Source of the DNA: Bacteroides stercorirosoris
GTDB taxonomy: Bacteria; Bacteroidota; Bacteroidia; Bacteroidales; Bacteroidaceae
Assembly (NCBI RefSeq): GCF_900142015.1
Contig: NZ_FQZN01000012.1
Span: 90,364 to 154,363 of the forward strand
DNA length: 64,000 nucleotides
Reading direction: 5' to 3'
The translations under genes were made by a program, and so were the position numbers. Of the stretch, positions 16,184-26,637 are shown in pieces. A model generated the notes under the pieces. That model saw only the letters and a list, made by a program, of their open reading frames with translations, was not told the DNA's origin and searched no databases. How positions within the stretch are numbered: position 1 is the first letter of the stretch; every line of letters begins with the position of its first letter.

Positions 16184-18505
16184 TTATTCAAACCAATCAT
16201 CCAAACCGTTCTCTGATGCCGGTTCCAGGTTTATGTCCCCATTATCTTTACAGGGATCGAAACCATCCGGTAATTGGAACTGCTCATTTTCATCATAGCC
16301 CAATGTCTTGTCGGCAAAGACTTTCACCATATATTTTGCCCAGATAGGCAATGCCATTGAAGCACCCTGTCCATGAAGCATCGTATCAAAATGAATATCG
16401 CGTTCTTCACCGCCTACCCAACATCCGGACACCAGCGAAGGAGTAAAGCCCATAAACCAACCGTCGGCATTATAATTTGTCGTTCCGGTTTTACCGCCCA
16501 TGTCGGCTTTTACGCCAAGACGACGGACACGTCCGCCTGTTCCTTCGTTGATTACGGCACGAAGCATAATCAACATTTTATAAGCACTGGAAACACCGAT
16601 AACCTCTTCCATTTCCGGAGAGAAAGTAGCCAGTACATTACCCTCATTGTCTTCAATGCGTGTTACGAATAGAGGAGCAACCCGAATACCTTTATTGGGA
16701 AATGCCGTATAAGCACTGACCATTTCTCCTACCGAAATCTCACAAGGACCAAGACAGAGAGAAACAGACGGTACGATTTCACGGTTACGCACACCGAAAC
16801 TTTCTATCAAGCGTTTTAAGGAATACGGATTGAGTTTACTCATCAAATAAGCTGTAATCCAGTTGTCAGAATTAGCAAGCCCCCATTTCACGGTCACCAT
16901 CTCTCCATAACGTTTAGTATTGGCATTACGGGGTGTCCACGGTTTGCCATTCTCGTCAATCAAAGTATATTCCACATGGCGCGCTTCGTCACAAGGAGAG
17001 AAGCCGTTTTCCATTGCCAGCGTATAAACATAAGGTTTAATGGTAGAACCTACCTGACGGCGGCCTACCATAGCCATGTCATACTGGAAATAGTTATAGT
17101 TTGGTCCGCCAACATACGCTTTTACATGTCCGTTATGCGGATCCATTGACATAAAACCAGCACGGAGGAAGTGTTTGTAATAGCGGATAGAATCCATCGG
17201 AGTCATAATCGTATCCTTTTCACCCTCCCATGTGAATACCGACATTTCTTCGGGAGTATTGAAAGCTTTTTCTATTTCAGCATCCGACGCTCCGGACTTT
17301 TTCATGATACGATAGCGGTCAGATTGCTTCATGGTACGGGTAAGAATTTCATCTACCTGCTCCTGAGTAATTCTGTTGCTGTAAGGCGCCTTCTTGCGTC
17401 CTTTCTTCTCCTTAAAGAAGTAACCTTGCAATTCTTTCAGATGTTCTACTACCGCTTCTTCCGCATATTGTTGCATACGCGAATCGATAGTAGTATAAAT
17501 TTTCAAACCATCAGTGTAAAGATTATATTTAGAACCGTCTTTCTTAGTGTTCTTTTCGCACCAGCCAAACAATGGATTGTTTTCCCAGTCAAGAGAATCC
17601 TCATAAAATTTCTGCATCTGCCAGCCGCGATACTCACTACGCACAGGTTTCTTGGCATTCAGCACACTGCGCAGATATTCACGAAAATATGTAGCTAACC
17701 CTTCTTTGTGGTCTACACGGGTATACTTCAGTGTCAGAGGAAGAGCTTGCAGAGAGTCGCACTCTTCGGCCGTGATATATCCTGCTTTGCGCATTTGGTC
17801 GAGCACCACATTACGCCGTCCGCGCGAACGCTCCTTAAAACGGACCGGATTGAAATAAGACGGATTTTTACACATACCAACCAGTGTGGCAGCTTCTTCT
17901 ATTTTCAGTTCTTTAGGATCACATCCGAAATAGGTATTAGATGCAGTCTTGATGCCTACCGCATTATTCAGGAAGTCAAATTTATTGAGATACATAGTCA
18001 GTATCTCTTCTTTGGTGTAATAACGCTCCAGTTTTACAGCGATCACCCATTCTATAGGTTTCTGAAACAAACGTTCCATCACATTATCCGCACTGGGCGA
18101 GTAAAGCTGTTTAGACAATTGTTGCGTAATGGTACTACCGCCACCCGCATTTTTCTGGAACAGCAAACCACGCTTCACAATGGCGCGGAACAGAGCGATA
18201 GCATCAATTCCGGAATGCTCGGCAAAGCGTACATCTTCCGTTGCGATCAGCGCATTGATAATATTGGGAGACAAGTCATTGTAACCTACATAAACGCGAT
18301 TTTCCTTACTAAACGAATAGGTACCGAGCACCTTCCCGTCTTCCGAGAAAATCTGTGTGGCAAACTTATAATTAGGATTTTCCAAGTCTTCAACAGGAGG
18401 CATATAACCTATCCAACCTTTGGCTATGGAGAAAAAAACAGTGGCACAAGCCAGTACTACGACGGCTAAAAATATCCAGAGGATTTTTATGATGTTCTTT
18501 ATCAT
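16184..18505 (-). CDS. mrcA: Bifunctional class A penicillin-binding protein (PBP1A type)
   Basis: 773 residues: one N-terminal membrane anchor (about 8-27), a GT51 transglycosylase domain with catalytic E90 in ATEDVRFAEHSGI and GGSTITQQL, then a transpeptidase domain with S487 (VGSTIKP), SDN (LANSDNW) and K672 (GGKTGTTNY). It polymerises lipid II and cross-links peptidoglycan in the periplasm. All catalytic motifs are intact. It leads the minus-strand folK-kdsB-M16 cluster. A -7-like TACCTTTG lies at 18571-18564 on the minus strand with no clear -33 box. Confidence 0.95.
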   Translation of the reverse strand: MIKNIIKILWIFLAVVVLACATVFFSIAKGWIGYMPPVEDLENPNYKFATQIFSEDGKVLGTYSFSKENRVYVGYNDLSPNIINALIATEDVRFAEHSGIDAIALFRAIVKRGLLFQKNAGGGSTITQQLSKQLYSPSADNVMERLFQKPIEWVIAVKLERYYTKEEILTMYLNKFDFLNNAVGIKTASNTYFGCDPKELKIEEAATLVGMCKNPSYFNPVRFKERSRGRRNVVLDQMRKAGYITAEECDSLQALPLTLKYTRVDHKEGLATYFREYLRSVLNAKKPVRSEYRGWQMQKFYEDSLDWENNPLFGWCEKNTKKDGSKYNLYTDGLKIYTTIDSRMQQYAEEAVVEHLKELQGYFFKEKKGRKKAPYSNRITQEQVDEILTRTMKQSDRYRIMKKSGASDAEIEKAFNTPEEMSVFTWEGEKDTIMTPMDSIRYYKHFLRAGFMSMDPHNGHVKAYVGGPNYNYFQYDMAMVGRRQVGSTIKPYVYTLAMENGFSPCDEARHVEYTLIDENGKPWTPRNANTKRYGEMVTVKWGLANSDNWITAYLMSKLNPYSLKRLIESFGVRNREIVPSVSLCLGPCEISVGEMVSAYTAFPNKGIRVAPLFVTRIEDNEGNVLATFSPEMEEVIGVSSAYKMLIMLRAVINEGTGGRVRRLGVKADMGGKTGTTNYNADGWFMGFTPSLVSGCWVGGEERDIHFDTMLHGQGASMALPIWAKYMVKVFADKTLGYDENEQFQLPDGFDPCKDNGDINLEPASENGLDDWFE

Positions 18506-19111
18506 GCTTATTACTGTAAATTCACAAATTCAATAATATAGACAACCTGTAATAATAATAAGGCAAAGGTAAGGAATTATATTGGAACACTTGTATATTT
18601 TCTATAGAAAAACTCTTAAAATGCCACATCTTAGCAAACCAAATGCCACAGTTAGACAAGCCGAATGCCACACTTGATGTGTGTTCGAGTGTGGCATTTG
18701 GTTCACTGAGATGTGGCATTTGGCTTGCTTAAGTGTGGCATTTGAAAGGGCAAAATACGGCATTTCGACTGCGGAAAAGTGCGCATTTTCATGCTTTTTT
18801 TGGCGAAAAGTACACGAGCAAAGGTCTTTCCTCATGCACTTTTTGCCTAAAAAACGTCATTTTTCGCTTAGGATAAAAAGAGACAACAAGCTCATCTTTC
18901 GAATTTTAACCAAAATAAAATGCATTTTTTCTTTCTTATATATTCTTTATAACAACAACAGCAATAAAAGAAAAAGAAAGAACTGCTGCTGATGACGATG
19001 GCGATAATTTGTATTTCGAAAAAACTTCTAAATTTTCTCCTGCCTTTTTTCTGTACTCCGCATATTTTGTCTACCTTTACACTCTCGAAAAGAAACAAAA
19101 TAACGAACGAT
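18506..19111. other. 606-bp divergent intergenic region between PBP1A and pyrB
   Basis: No credible gene. It contains the 22-bp-period repeat array (18619-18765) and an AT-rich stretch with A/G-rich runs around 18960-18985. A possible pyrB -7 box TACCTTTA is at 19072-19079. The open frames here are produced by the repeats and have no coding character. Confidence 0.7.
18619..18765. repeat. 22-bp-period repeat array with internal inversion
   Basis: Two exact-register 22-base units (18619-18640, 18641-18662) and a third (18663-18684) begin with (A/G)AATGCCACA. They face three inverted units ending TGTGGCATTT (18678-18699, 18700-18721, 18722-18743), and a fourth degenerate inverted unit ends CGGCATTT (18744-18765). 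Unit 1 matches inverted unit 2 at 19 of 22 positions, as does unit 2 with inverted unit 3. The centre (18664-18698) is an 11-bp hairpin. Binding-site array, structured RNA or repetitive element are all possible. Confidence 0.75.
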
Positions 19112-20041
19112 ATGGAAAACAGAAGTTTAGTCACCATCGCCGAGCATAGCAAGGAAAAAATCCTCTACATGATTGAGATGGCAAAACAGTTTGAAGCCCA
19201 TCCCAACCGCACTTTGCTGGAAGGGAAAGTAGTTGCCACCCTTTTTTTCGAGCCATCCACCCGCACAAGACTCAGTTTTGAGACTGCAGCCAATCGCTTA
19301 GGAGCCCGTGTAATTGGTTTCAGCGACCCCAAAGCAACAAGTTCATCAAAGGGAGAGACCCTGAAAGACACCATCAAGATGGTGAGTAACTATGCCGATA
19401 TCATCGTGATGCGGCACTACCTGGAAGGAGCCGCCCGCTATGCCAGTGAAGTAACCACCGTGCCTATCGTCAACGCCGGAGACGGAGCCAACCAGCACCC
19501 TTCGCAAACGATGCTCGACCTCTACTCCATCTACAAAACGCAAGGTACGCTGGAGAATCTGAACATTTTCCTTGTTGGCGACCTCAAATACGGCCGCACC
19601 GTGCATTCGTTGCTGATGGCAATGCGCCACTTCAATCCCACTTTCCATTTCATCGCCCCCGATGAGCTGAAAATGCCTGAAGAATATAAAATTTACTGCC
19701 GTAGCCATGGCATTAAATACGTGGAGCACACTGACTTCAGCGAGGAAATAATAGCCGATGCCGATATCCTCTACATGACCCGTGTACAGCGCGAACGCTT
19801 TACCGACCTCATGGAGTACGAACGGGTGAAAAACGTATATATACTGCGCAACAAAATGCTGGAACACACCCGCCCCAATCTGCGCATCCTGCATCCCCTG
19901 CCCCGCGTCAACGAAATTGCATACGATGTGGACGACAATCCGAAAGCCTATTACTTCCAACAGGCACAAAACGGTTTGTATGCCCGCGAGGCCATTCTCT
20001 GCGATGTATTAGGCATCACTCTGGATGATGTGAAAGAATGA
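19112..20041 (+). CDS. pyrB: Aspartate carbamoyltransferase, catalytic subunit
   Basis: 309 residues from ATG 19112, matching the family N-terminus (MENRSLVTI); the frame continues 40 codons upstream but that part is AT-rich leader. Carbamoyl-phosphate site [12 protein letters not shown] (about 47-58) and HPSQTMLDL (about 127-135) are intact. It catalyses the committed step of pyrimidine synthesis. pyrI follows after 36 bases, so this is the regulated holoenzyme type. Confidence 0.97.
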   Translation: MENRSLVTIAEHSKEKILYMIEMAKQFEAHPNRTLLEGKVVATLFFEPSTRTRLSFETAANRLGARVIGFSDPKATSSSKGETLKDTIKMVSNYADIIVMRHYLEGAARYASEVTTVPIVNAGDGANQHPSQTMLDLYSIYKTQGTLENLNIFLVGDLKYGRTVHSLLMAMRHFNPTFHFIAPDELKMPEEYKIYCRSHGIKYVEHTDFSEEIIADADILYMTRVQRERFTDLMEYERVKNVYILRNKMLEHTRPNLRILHPLPRVNEIAYDVDDNPKAYYFQQAQNGLYAREAILCDVLGITLDDVKE

Positions 20042-20077
20042 TATAGCAAGTTACAATTGAAGTTACATCAGAAAACT

Positions 20078-20539
20078 ATGAGCGAAAAGAAACAAGAATT
20101 GCAGGTAGCCGCTTTAGAAAACGGCACTGTCATCGACCATATCCCCTCTGAAAATCTGTTCACCGTAGTCTCTTTACTGGGACTGGAACACATGAGCAAC
20201 AATATCACCATCGGCTTCAATCTCAAAAGCAAAAAGCTGGGCACAAAAGGCATCATCAAAATTGCCGACAAGTTCTTCTGCGACGACGAGATTAACCGTA
20301 TAGCCGTAGTGGCACCTAACGTGAAACTCAATATCATCCGCGATTACGAAGTAGTGGAGAAACGTGAAGTGAACTTGCCCGAAGAACTCCGCGGTATAGT
20401 GAAATGCGCCAATCCCAAGTGCATAACCAACAACGAACCCATGCCGACGTTATTCCACGTAGTGGATAAAGAGAACTGCGTAATCAGATGCCACTATTGC
20501 GAGAAGGAACAAAACAGAGAGGAAATAGAAATAATATGA
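20078..20539 (+). CDS. pyrI: Aspartate carbamoyltransferase, regulatory subunit
   Basis: 153 residues from ATG 20078 ([10 protein letters not shown]). The N-terminal allosteric domain binds nucleotides. The C-terminal zinc site is complete: CANPKC (Cys-x4-Cys) and CHYC (Cys-x2-Cys). It bridges catalytic trimers and gives CTP/ATP control. Its stop overlaps the next gene's start as ATGA. Confidence 0.96.
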   Translation: MSEKKQELQVAALENGTVIDHIPSENLFTVVSLLGLEHMSNNITIGFNLKSKKLGTKGIIKIADKFFCDDEINRIAVVAPNVKLNIIRDYEVVEKREVNLPEELRGIVKCANPKCITNNEPMPTLFHVVDKENCVIRCHYCEKEQNREEIEII

Positions 20540-21102
20540 AAGAAGACTGGAAAGCCGGAACAATGATTTATCCGCTTCCTGCCGTACTGGTGAGTTGCGG
20601 AAACACACCGGAAGAATATAACATACTGACAGTTGCATGGACGGGGACGATTTGTACGAACCCGCCCATGTGCTATATATCTGTACGCCCGGAACGGCAT
20701 TCCTATGATATCCTGAAACGGAATATGGAGTTTGTCATCAACCTCACGACAAAGGACATGGCACGCGCCACGGATTGGTGCGGAGTACGTTCGGGCAAGG
20801 ATTATAATAAATTTGAAGAGATGCGCCTGACACCGGGAAAAAGTACCGTAGTCAGTGCTCCGCTCATCGAAGAGTCTCCTTTGTGTATAGAATGCCGCGT
20901 GAAGGAAATTATGTCGCTCGGTTCGCACGATATGTTTATTGCCGATGTGGTAAATGTGCGTGCCGATAGGCGCAATCTGAATCCGGAAACCGGAAAGCTG
21001 GAACTGGCAGAAGCCAATCCGTTGGTTTATGTGCATGGAGGGTACTACGAACTGGGTGAAAAGATCGGTAAATTCGGCTGGTCTGTCGAGAAGAAGAAAT
21101 AA
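20536..21102 (+). CDS. Flavin reductase family protein (FMN-binding split barrel)
   Basis: 188 residues from the ATG overlapping pyrI's stop. Features of the flavin reductase-like split barrel are seen: an N-terminal PAVLVSCG, an FMN phosphate-binding [19 protein letters not shown] segment, and a C-terminal [15 protein letters not shown] that matches the family's conserved end. These proteins bind FMN and reduce it or a partner substrate with NAD(P)H. Translational coupling to pyrI suggests co-expression, but a metabolic link to pyrimidine synthesis is not established. Confidence 0.85.
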   Translation: MKEDWKAGTMIYPLPAVLVSCGNTPEEYNILTVAWTGTICTNPPMCYISVRPERHSYDILKRNMEFVINLTTKDMARATDWCGVRSGKDYNKFEEMRLTPGKSTVVSAPLIEESPLCIECRVKEIMSLGSHDMFIADVVNVRADRRNLNPETGKLELAEANPLVYVHGGYYELGEKIGKFGWSVEKKK

Positions 21103-21131
21103 AATGAACAATTAACGGTTAGCGGTAAGTG

Positions 21132-21884
21132 ATGAACAAAGTTTTTAAATTCTTTATCCTGTGCCTTTTATTCTTTCCTGCCACCTTGCGGGGACAATCC
21201 CCTCTTGTGCCCGGCACGGCGGTCGAAGAACCTTTGAACAAACACCATCATGACCGTCCGGTAAACTTCGGTATAAAAGGCGGATTCACCTCTTCCCTAT
21301 TCCTGGTATCCAATCTCACGTTGAACGGCAGCACTATAAGCGAGGTGCAGAACAACTACAAGATAGGTTATTTCGGCTCCGTCTTTATGCGGATTAATTT
21401 CGAACGTCATTTCCTGCAACCGGAAATATCCTACAACATCAACCGTTGCAACATTACCTTCGAAAAACCCACCGCAGATGACGCTCCTTTGGAAATGGCA
21501 TCCATAACCTCGTCCATCCATAGCGTGGATATTCCCGTAATCTACGGGTATAATGTCATCAAGGAAGGGCCTTACAGCCTGGCTGTGTTCGGTGGCCCTA
21601 AATTCCGCTATATCTGGAATAAAAAGAGTGAAGTGACTTTTGAAAATTTCGACCAGCAGGAAATCAATGAAAAACTGCGGCCGCTGAATCTTAGTTTCAC
21701 TCTTGGAGTAGCCGTCACCATCTCCCGTATTTTCTTTGATTTCCGTTATGATATAGGCTTGCACAACATTTCCCGCAAGGTGACCTATAATGACAGTGCA
21801 AACGGAGAAGATTCTCCAACCGACGGAATACGTTTCCACCGCCGGGACAATGTGCTCAGCTTTTCTTTTGGCGTCTTTTTTTAA
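21132..21884 (+). CDS. PorT-like outer-membrane beta-barrel protein
   Basis: 250 residues from ATG 21132 (the GTG three bases earlier is in frame but less likely). A signal peptide ends near TLRGQ (about residue 23), followed by amphipathic beta strands (NFGIKGGFTSSLF, VFMRINFERHFLQPEISYN, FTLGVAVTISRIFFDFRYDIGL) and a C-terminal FSFGVFF ending in Phe, the usual barrel assembly signal. Similar proteins are annotated as porin-family or PorT family in Bacteroidetes. It lies 29 bases after the flavin reductase gene. Confidence 0.75.
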   Translation: MNKVFKFFILCLLFFPATLRGQSPLVPGTAVEEPLNKHHHDRPVNFGIKGGFTSSLFLVSNLTLNGSTISEVQNNYKIGYFGSVFMRINFERHFLQPEISYNINRCNITFEKPTADDAPLEMASITSSIHSVDIPVIYGYNVIKEGPYSLAVFGGPKFRYIWNKKSEVTFENFDQQEINEKLRPLNLSFTLGVAVTISRIFFDFRYDIGLHNISRKVTYNDSANGEDSPTDGIRFHRRDNVLSFSFGVFF

Positions 21885-21935
21885 GAGATAAAGGGAAAAA
21901 ACTCTTTTTCTGTCAGTTTATTCATTTTTTTACTG

Positions 21936-21943
21936 TAAATTTG
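21936..21943 (+). promoter_or_regulatory. Likely -7 box of glyA
   Basis: TAAATTTG matches the Bacteroides -7 consensus TAnnTTTG, 50 bases before glyA. The -33 region is not well conserved. Confidence 0.45.
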
Positions 21944-21993
21944 TGCGCTTAATAAGAGAACACAGATTTATCAAATTTATCTAAGTAAGCAAA

Positions 21994-23271
21994 ATGAAAA
22001 GAGACGATTTAATTTTCGATATCATCGAAAAAGAACATCAACGTCAGCTCAAAGGCATTGAACTGATTGCATCAGAGAATTTTGTAAGTGACCAGGTTAT
22101 GCAGGCAATGGGCTCCTGTCTTACTAACAAGTATGCAGAAGGCTATCCCGGCAAACGTTACTACGGAGGCTGTGAGGTGGTAGACCAGAGCGAACAGATT
22201 GCTATCGACCGCATAAAGGAAATTTTCGGTGCAGAATGGGCAAATGTCCAGCCCCACTCAGGTGCGCAGGCAAATGCGGCTGTATTTCTCGCCGTACTGA
22301 ATCCGGGTGACAAATTCATGGGACTGAATCTGGCTCATGGCGGTCATCTTTCACATGGTTCTTTGGTAAACACTTCGGGTATCATATACACTCCTTGTGA
22401 GTATAATCTGAATAAAGAAACCGGTCGCGTAGATTATGACCAGATGGAAGAGGTAGCCTTGCGCGAAAAACCCAAAATGATTATCGGTGGCGGTTCGGCA
22501 TATTCCCGCGAATGGGACTACAAGCGTATGCGCGAAATCGCAGACAAAGTAGGCGCCATCCTGATGATCGACATGGCTCATCCTGCCGGACTGATTGCAG
22601 CCGGATTACTGGAAAATCCTGTAAAATACGCTCACATCGTGACTTCTACCACACATAAGACTTTGCGTGGTCCCCGCGGTGGTATTATCCTGATAGGTAA
22701 AGACTTCCCCAACCCGTGGGGCAAGACAACTCCGAAAGGTGAGATCAAGATGATGTCACAACTGTTAGACTCAGCCGTATTCCCCGGTATTCAGGGTGGT
22801 CCGTTGGAACACGTCATTGCAGCAAAAGCTGTCGCTTTCGGCGAAATCCTGCAACCGGAATGGAAAGAATATGCAGCTCAGGTACAGAAAAATGCAGCTG
22901 TACTGGCACAAGCATTAATCGACCGTGGCTTTACTATCGTTTCGGGCGGTACGGACAATCACTCCATGCTGGTTGACCTCCGTAGCAAATATCCCGATCT
23001 CACCGGTAAAGTGGCCGAGAAAGCATTGGTATCTGCCGATATCACGGTAAACAAGAATATGGTTCCGTTCGACAGCCGTTCAGCATTCCAGACTTCCGGT
23101 ATTCGTCTGGGTACTCCTGCCATCACCACTCGTGGTGCTAAGGAAGATTTGATGCTTGAAATCGCAGAGATGATCGAAACCGTTCTTTCGAATGTAGAAA
23201 ATGAAGCGGTCATTGCCGAAGTTCGCGCACGCGTGAATAAGACAATGGAGAAATATCCGCTCTTCGCATAA
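21994..23271 (+). CDS. glyA: Serine hydroxymethyltransferase
   Basis: 425 residues, typical length. PLP enzyme converting serine and tetrahydrofolate to glycine and methylene-THF. The Schiff-base Lys lies in [13 protein letters not shown] (about residue 225), with the usual N-terminal [10 protein letters not shown] and [11 protein letters not shown]. Transcribed alone and followed by a terminator at 23383-23425. It is one of several one-carbon genes in the window (fhs, purT). Confidence 0.97.
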   Translation: MKRDDLIFDIIEKEHQRQLKGIELIASENFVSDQVMQAMGSCLTNKYAEGYPGKRYYGGCEVVDQSEQIAIDRIKEIFGAEWANVQPHSGAQANAAVFLAVLNPGDKFMGLNLAHGGHLSHGSLVNTSGIIYTPCEYNLNKETGRVDYDQMEEVALREKPKMIIGGGSAYSREWDYKRMREIADKVGAILMIDMAHPAGLIAAGLLENPVKYAHIVTSTTHKTLRGPRGGIILIGKDFPNPWGKTTPKGEIKMMSQLLDSAVFPGIQGGPLEHVIAAKAVAFGEILQPEWKEYAAQVQKNAAVLAQALIDRGFTIVSGGTDNHSMLVDLRSKYPDLTGKVAEKALVSADITVNKNMVPFDSRSAFQTSGIRLGTPAITTRGAKEDLMLEIAEMIETVLSNVENEAVIAEVRARVNKTMEKYPLFA

Positions 23272-23382
23272 AAATAGTAATTTGTAAATAGTAGTTTATT
23301 AATGCCGGTTTGTTTTTTCCGGCTGAAGTTATATATGTTTTCGTGAGAATACATATATAGTAGTTAATAATTAAATATGCTT

Positions 23383-23425
23383 AATCCGTAGTCTTTGTGA
23401 TAAAGATTACGGATTGCTTTTTTTA
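23383..23425 (+). terminator. Intrinsic terminator after glyA
   Basis: AATCCGTA-G-TCTTT pairs with AAAGA-T-TACGGATT (one G-T pair inside) and the stem is followed by GCTTTTTTT at 23417-23424. The 258 bases between glyA and the next gene hold this stem and a weaker ATATATGT/ACATATAT repeat at about 23331-23358. Confidence 0.8.
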
Positions 23426-23529
23426 CGTATTGACTCTAAATTTGTTTTATTGAAAGGGTACTCCTGCAGGCATTTCCGTACTTTTGGCAACAAACAAAAT
23501 TTATTACTCACTTTAAAAACTTTAATACT

Positions 23530-23718
23530 ATGTCGGAAAATGCTGGAGTTGCCACAGGCAAGATTATGCTGAAAATTGTCGTTGCCCTTTTTAAAGGTGT
23601 ATGGAATGTTCTTACTTTCGGATTCAGGACATACAAGAATCACCGGGATAAAAAAGATGCTGAAATGCGCGAGCAATTGAGGCAAGTGCAGGCAAATCAA
23701 AGTTCTACCAACCCTTAA
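23530..23718 (+). CDS. Small unknown protein with one hydrophobic helix
   Basis: 62 residues: a hydrophobic N-terminal half (KIMLKIVVALFKGVWNVLTFGF, split by one Lys) and a strongly charged, probably helical C-terminal half (YKNHRDKKDAEMREQLRQ). No family recognised. It is followed 13 bases later by a large membrane protein gene, so the two are probably co-transcribed. A -7-like TACTTTTG at 23479-23486 precedes it with no clear -33 box. Confidence 0.6.
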   Translation: MSENAGVATGKIMLKIVVALFKGVWNVLTFGFRTYKNHRDKKDAEMREQLRQVQANQSSTNP

Positions 23719-23731
23719 AATCAAAGATGCT

Positions 23732-24760
23732 ATGAGTGCTACGAACAAAAAACACATGCAGGGAGGAATGGACACCTCCTACAATAATGTAAATACAGAC
23801 GACGAGAAAAACAAAAAAGCGGAAGAATTATTGTTTGACGCATGGGAAACCGCAGGTTATCATGGACAACCGGGAGAAGACTTCTATCCACGTACAGCCA
23901 GGGAAACCAAAAATATGGACGACCTGCTGACACAAGCGGAAGCTGCCGTGGAAGACACATCGGATACGGAACTGATGGACGCCATTGCCGAAACACGGGA
24001 TGTAGTGGAATGGTCCAAACAACGGCACTGGACATTTGCGTGGTGGATTATTATCTGTGTGGCTATCATGGGATGCTATTATTTCTACCAGGCCGGCAGC
24101 GAAGGAGACTATGTGAAAAAGCAACAGGCTCTGACCGAAGACCAAGTGCAAACCCAACTCAACGAGGCCATGGCCCGTCAGGAGAAATATATGGATGATT
24201 ACAAGAAGACGCTGGCGGTCGATACCATTTCGGAAGAAACGCGTACGTTATATAATAAGTATCTGGAAAGTGCAGCTCAGGAATTGGAAGAACTTCAGAA
24301 ATATGACGTTAAAAGTTATAAGGAATATCTGGTAGGACGTGCCGATTCCGGAGTATGGCGTGAAAGATGGGAGGCTATCTGGTGTTTTATCTGGATTGCA
24401 CTTTACATCTTCGCTTGTCGCCCGCGCGGATATATGATTACCAAACGTCGGCGTGAAGACAAGATGGCTACGGGGCTCAAGAAGATATTGTTTGGCATTG
24501 CCGGTGCTTTAGTTGGTGCGGCAGGTGCATTGTATGTCACGACGACCATTACGAAATGGAGTGATGGCAGTAAGACAAAAGATGATGACGGACTGATGAT
24601 CTATGCCATGAAATTCGGTCTCATCGCATTGGCAGTCATCATCGTACTTTGGGCGGCACGTATCGTGATTGTGATTGCGACACTTTTGGGATTGCTACGT
24701 AACTACGACTGGAAACAGTTGGCCAAAGACCCGAAAGCAATGTTGAATGATCTGAAATAA
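23732..24760 (+). CDS. Unknown multi-spanning membrane protein
   Basis: 342 residues. The N-terminus is charged and soluble (1-100), with an acidic helix EELLFDAWETAGY. Membrane segments lie near 105-122 (WIIICVAIMGCYYFY), 222-238 (AIWCFIWIALYIFA), 255-277 (a Gly/Ala-rich LFGIAGALVGAAGALYVTT) and 293-318. A coiled-coil-like region (about 130-200) lies between the first two. No domain is recognised. The upstream 62-aa gene is likely its partner. Confidence 0.65.
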   Translation: MSATNKKHMQGGMDTSYNNVNTDDEKNKKAEELLFDAWETAGYHGQPGEDFYPRTARETKNMDDLLTQAEAAVEDTSDTELMDAIAETRDVVEWSKQRHWTFAWWIIICVAIMGCYYFYQAGSEGDYVKKQQALTEDQVQTQLNEAMARQEKYMDDYKKTLAVDTISEETRTLYNKYLESAAQELEELQKYDVKSYKEYLVGRADSGVWRERWEAIWCFIWIALYIFACRPRGYMITKRRREDKMATGLKKILFGIAGALVGAAGALYVTTTITKWSDGSKTKDDDGLMIYAMKFGLIALAVIIVLWAARIVIVIATLLGLLRNYDWKQLAKDPKAMLNDLK

Positions 24761-24811
24761 GTCCATTCTCTCTCTAACATAAAGTAACTGGTTGAATTTT
24801 TGTTTTCAGAA

Positions 24812-24852
24812 GCGCTATGTATGGGCGAATCATTATTCGCCCATACAAGCGC
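24812..24852. terminator. Long hairpin between convergent genes
   Basis: The arm 24812-24830 pairs with 24835-24852 over 18 bp (core GTATGGGCGAAT/ATTCGCCCATAC) with one bulged A and a CATT loop. It separates the membrane protein gene (plus) from fhs (minus). No T-run flanks it, so the termination role is inferred from position. Confidence 0.6.
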
Positions 24853-24886
24853 CGTTACAATACGTGTAGGGAAGAATCATTAATAA

Positions 24887-26557
24887 TCAGCTCAATCCTT
24901 CTATATTTCCATCCACAATATCAATATGCATCGCCTGTGGCTCTTTAGGAAGTCCGGGCATACGGAGGATCTCTCCGGCAATGGCCACAATCATTTCAGC
25001 ACCATTATTGATGACTATATCTTTAATGTGAAACTCGAAATTATTGACCGCACCATATATTTTCGGATCAGCCGAGAAAGAATATTGCGTTTTTGCAATG
25101 CAAACCGGATAATGCCCGATACCCATTTTCTCGATCAACTTGATGATTTTGCGCGAATGAATGCTGTAAGTCACCACACTGGCGCCATAAAGATTGCAAG
25201 CTATCTTCTCTATCTTCTGCTCTACACTGTCCCCCTCATTATAACTGAAGTTCAATGGTTCGGAAGGTTTATTCTCAATAGTATCCACTACCAGTTCAGC
25301 AAGTTCCACAGCTCCCTCTCCCCCATCTGCAAAAGCATTGTTGACGGCAAAGCCTACACCTAACTTTTCTTTGCAATGGCGTCGGATAGCTTCCACTTCT
25401 TCATCCGTATCCGTGGCAAAACGGTTGAAAGCAACAATTACCGTCTGACCGAACGAACGCAGATTGCGTATGTGTTTATCAAGATTTCCAAACCCTTGCT
25501 GCAATCCCTCCATATTAGGTTCTTTGATACGGTCGAGACTGACACCACCATGCATTTTCAAACCCTGGGCAGTGGCAACAATCACCGTCAGTTTGGGTTG
25601 CAGACCACTCTTACGGCATTTGATATTATAGAATTTCTCTGCACCAAGGTCAGCTCCGAAACCGGCTTCCGTCACCACATAATCCCCGAAAGTCATTGCC
25701 ATCTTCGTAGCAAGAATGGAGTTACAACCATGGGCAATGTTAGCGAATGGACCACCGTGAACAAAAGCAGCCGATCCTTCGGTGGTCTGAACCAAGTTCG
25801 GATTTATGGCATCTTTCAGCAAGACGGTAATAGCGCCGGCTACACCTAACTCTTTCACAGTAAACGGGCAACCATCAAAACGAAATCCCAGAATTATATT
25901 CTCAATCCGTCGTTTCAAGTCATCCACATCCGTTGCCAGGCAAAGAATGGCCATAATCTCGGATGCCGGAGTGATATCGAAGCCCGATTCCTCTGTTATG
26001 CCGTTCGTGCTGGGGCCTAAACCTGTGACGATGCTACGCAAAGAACGGTCATTCACATCAAGCACGCGCCGCCAGATGATTTCTTTCAGCCCGAAGCCAT
26101 CCGACTGATGTTGGTACAGATAATTGTCGAGCAATGCGGATATCATGTTGTGCGCTGATGTAATGGCATGGAAATCTCCCGTAAAATGCAGGTTTATCTT
26201 CTCCATAGGAAGCACCTGGGCATATCCGCCGCCTGCCGCACCGCCCTTCATTCCGAAACAAGGTCCCAGCGAGGGTTCACGCAAAGCCACAATGGCTTTC
26301 TTTCCAATCTTGTTCAGTCCCAATGTCAGACCGATGGAAACAGTCGTCTTACCTATACCTGCTTTGGTGGCCGTGATAGCCGTAACCAGTATCAGGTTGC
26401 TCTTTTTCACCTTTTCCTCATCAATCAGATGAGTAGGGATTTTAGCAATATACCGTCCGTAATTTTCTACTTCCTCACGTGGAATACCTACACTCTCGGC
26501 TACCTGCTTAATCTTTTTCAGCTCTATGCTGCGGGCTATTTCAATGTCTGATTTCAT
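24887..26557 (-). CDS. fhs: Formate--tetrahydrofolate ligase
   Basis: 556 residues, full length. It uses ATP to join formate to THF, feeding 10-formyl-THF into purine synthesis. The P-loop reads [11 protein letters not shown], where the family usually has TPAGEGKTT; the GKTT core is intact. Conserved [21 protein letters not shown] and NIAHGCNSI are present. It has a strong own promoter (26601-26631). Confidence 0.96.
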   Translation of the reverse strand: MKSDIEIARSIELKKIKQVAESVGIPREEVENYGRYIAKIPTHLIDEEKVKKSNLILVTAITATKAGIGKTTVSIGLTLGLNKIGKKAIVALREPSLGPCFGMKGGAAGGGYAQVLPMEKINLHFTGDFHAITSAHNMISALLDNYLYQHQSDGFGLKEIIWRRVLDVNDRSLRSIVTGLGPSTNGITEESGFDITPASEIMAILCLATDVDDLKRRIENIILGFRFDGCPFTVKELGVAGAITVLLKDAINPNLVQTTEGSAAFVHGGPFANIAHGCNSILATKMAMTFGDYVVTEAGFGADLGAEKFYNIKCRKSGLQPKLTVIVATAQGLKMHGGVSLDRIKEPNMEGLQQGFGNLDKHIRNLRSFGQTVIVAFNRFATDTDEEVEAIRRHCKEKLGVGFAVNNAFADGGEGAVELAELVVDTIENKPSEPLNFSYNEGDSVEQKIEKIACNLYGASVVTYSIHSRKIIKLIEKMGIGHYPVCIAKTQYSFSADPKIYGAVNNFEFHIKDIVINNGAEMIVAIAGEILRMPGLPKEPQAMHIDIVDGNIEGLS

Positions 26558-26600
26558 ACAGAATATCTCTTTTTAGTAACAACTTCTTTTCATGAAACTG

Positions 26601-26631
26601 CAAAAGTACGAAAAAGAGTGCAGATAGCAAA
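26601..26631 (-). promoter_or_regulatory. Promoter of fhs
   Basis: On the minus strand TTTG (26631-26628), a 19-base spacer and TACTTTTG (26608-26601) give a full consensus match, about 44 bases before the fhs start. Confidence 0.8.
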
Positions 26632-26637
26632 CATCTC

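Noticed and set aside
18619..18765. CRISPR array
   Set aside because: Units are 22 bp without unique spacers and occur in both orientations, and no cas genes are in the window.
18522..18992. Several frames across the 22-bp array, rich in repeated CHIS/MPH-type residues
   Set aside because: The apparent repeats are simply the translation of the DNA array in several frames; no start signals or conserved domains.
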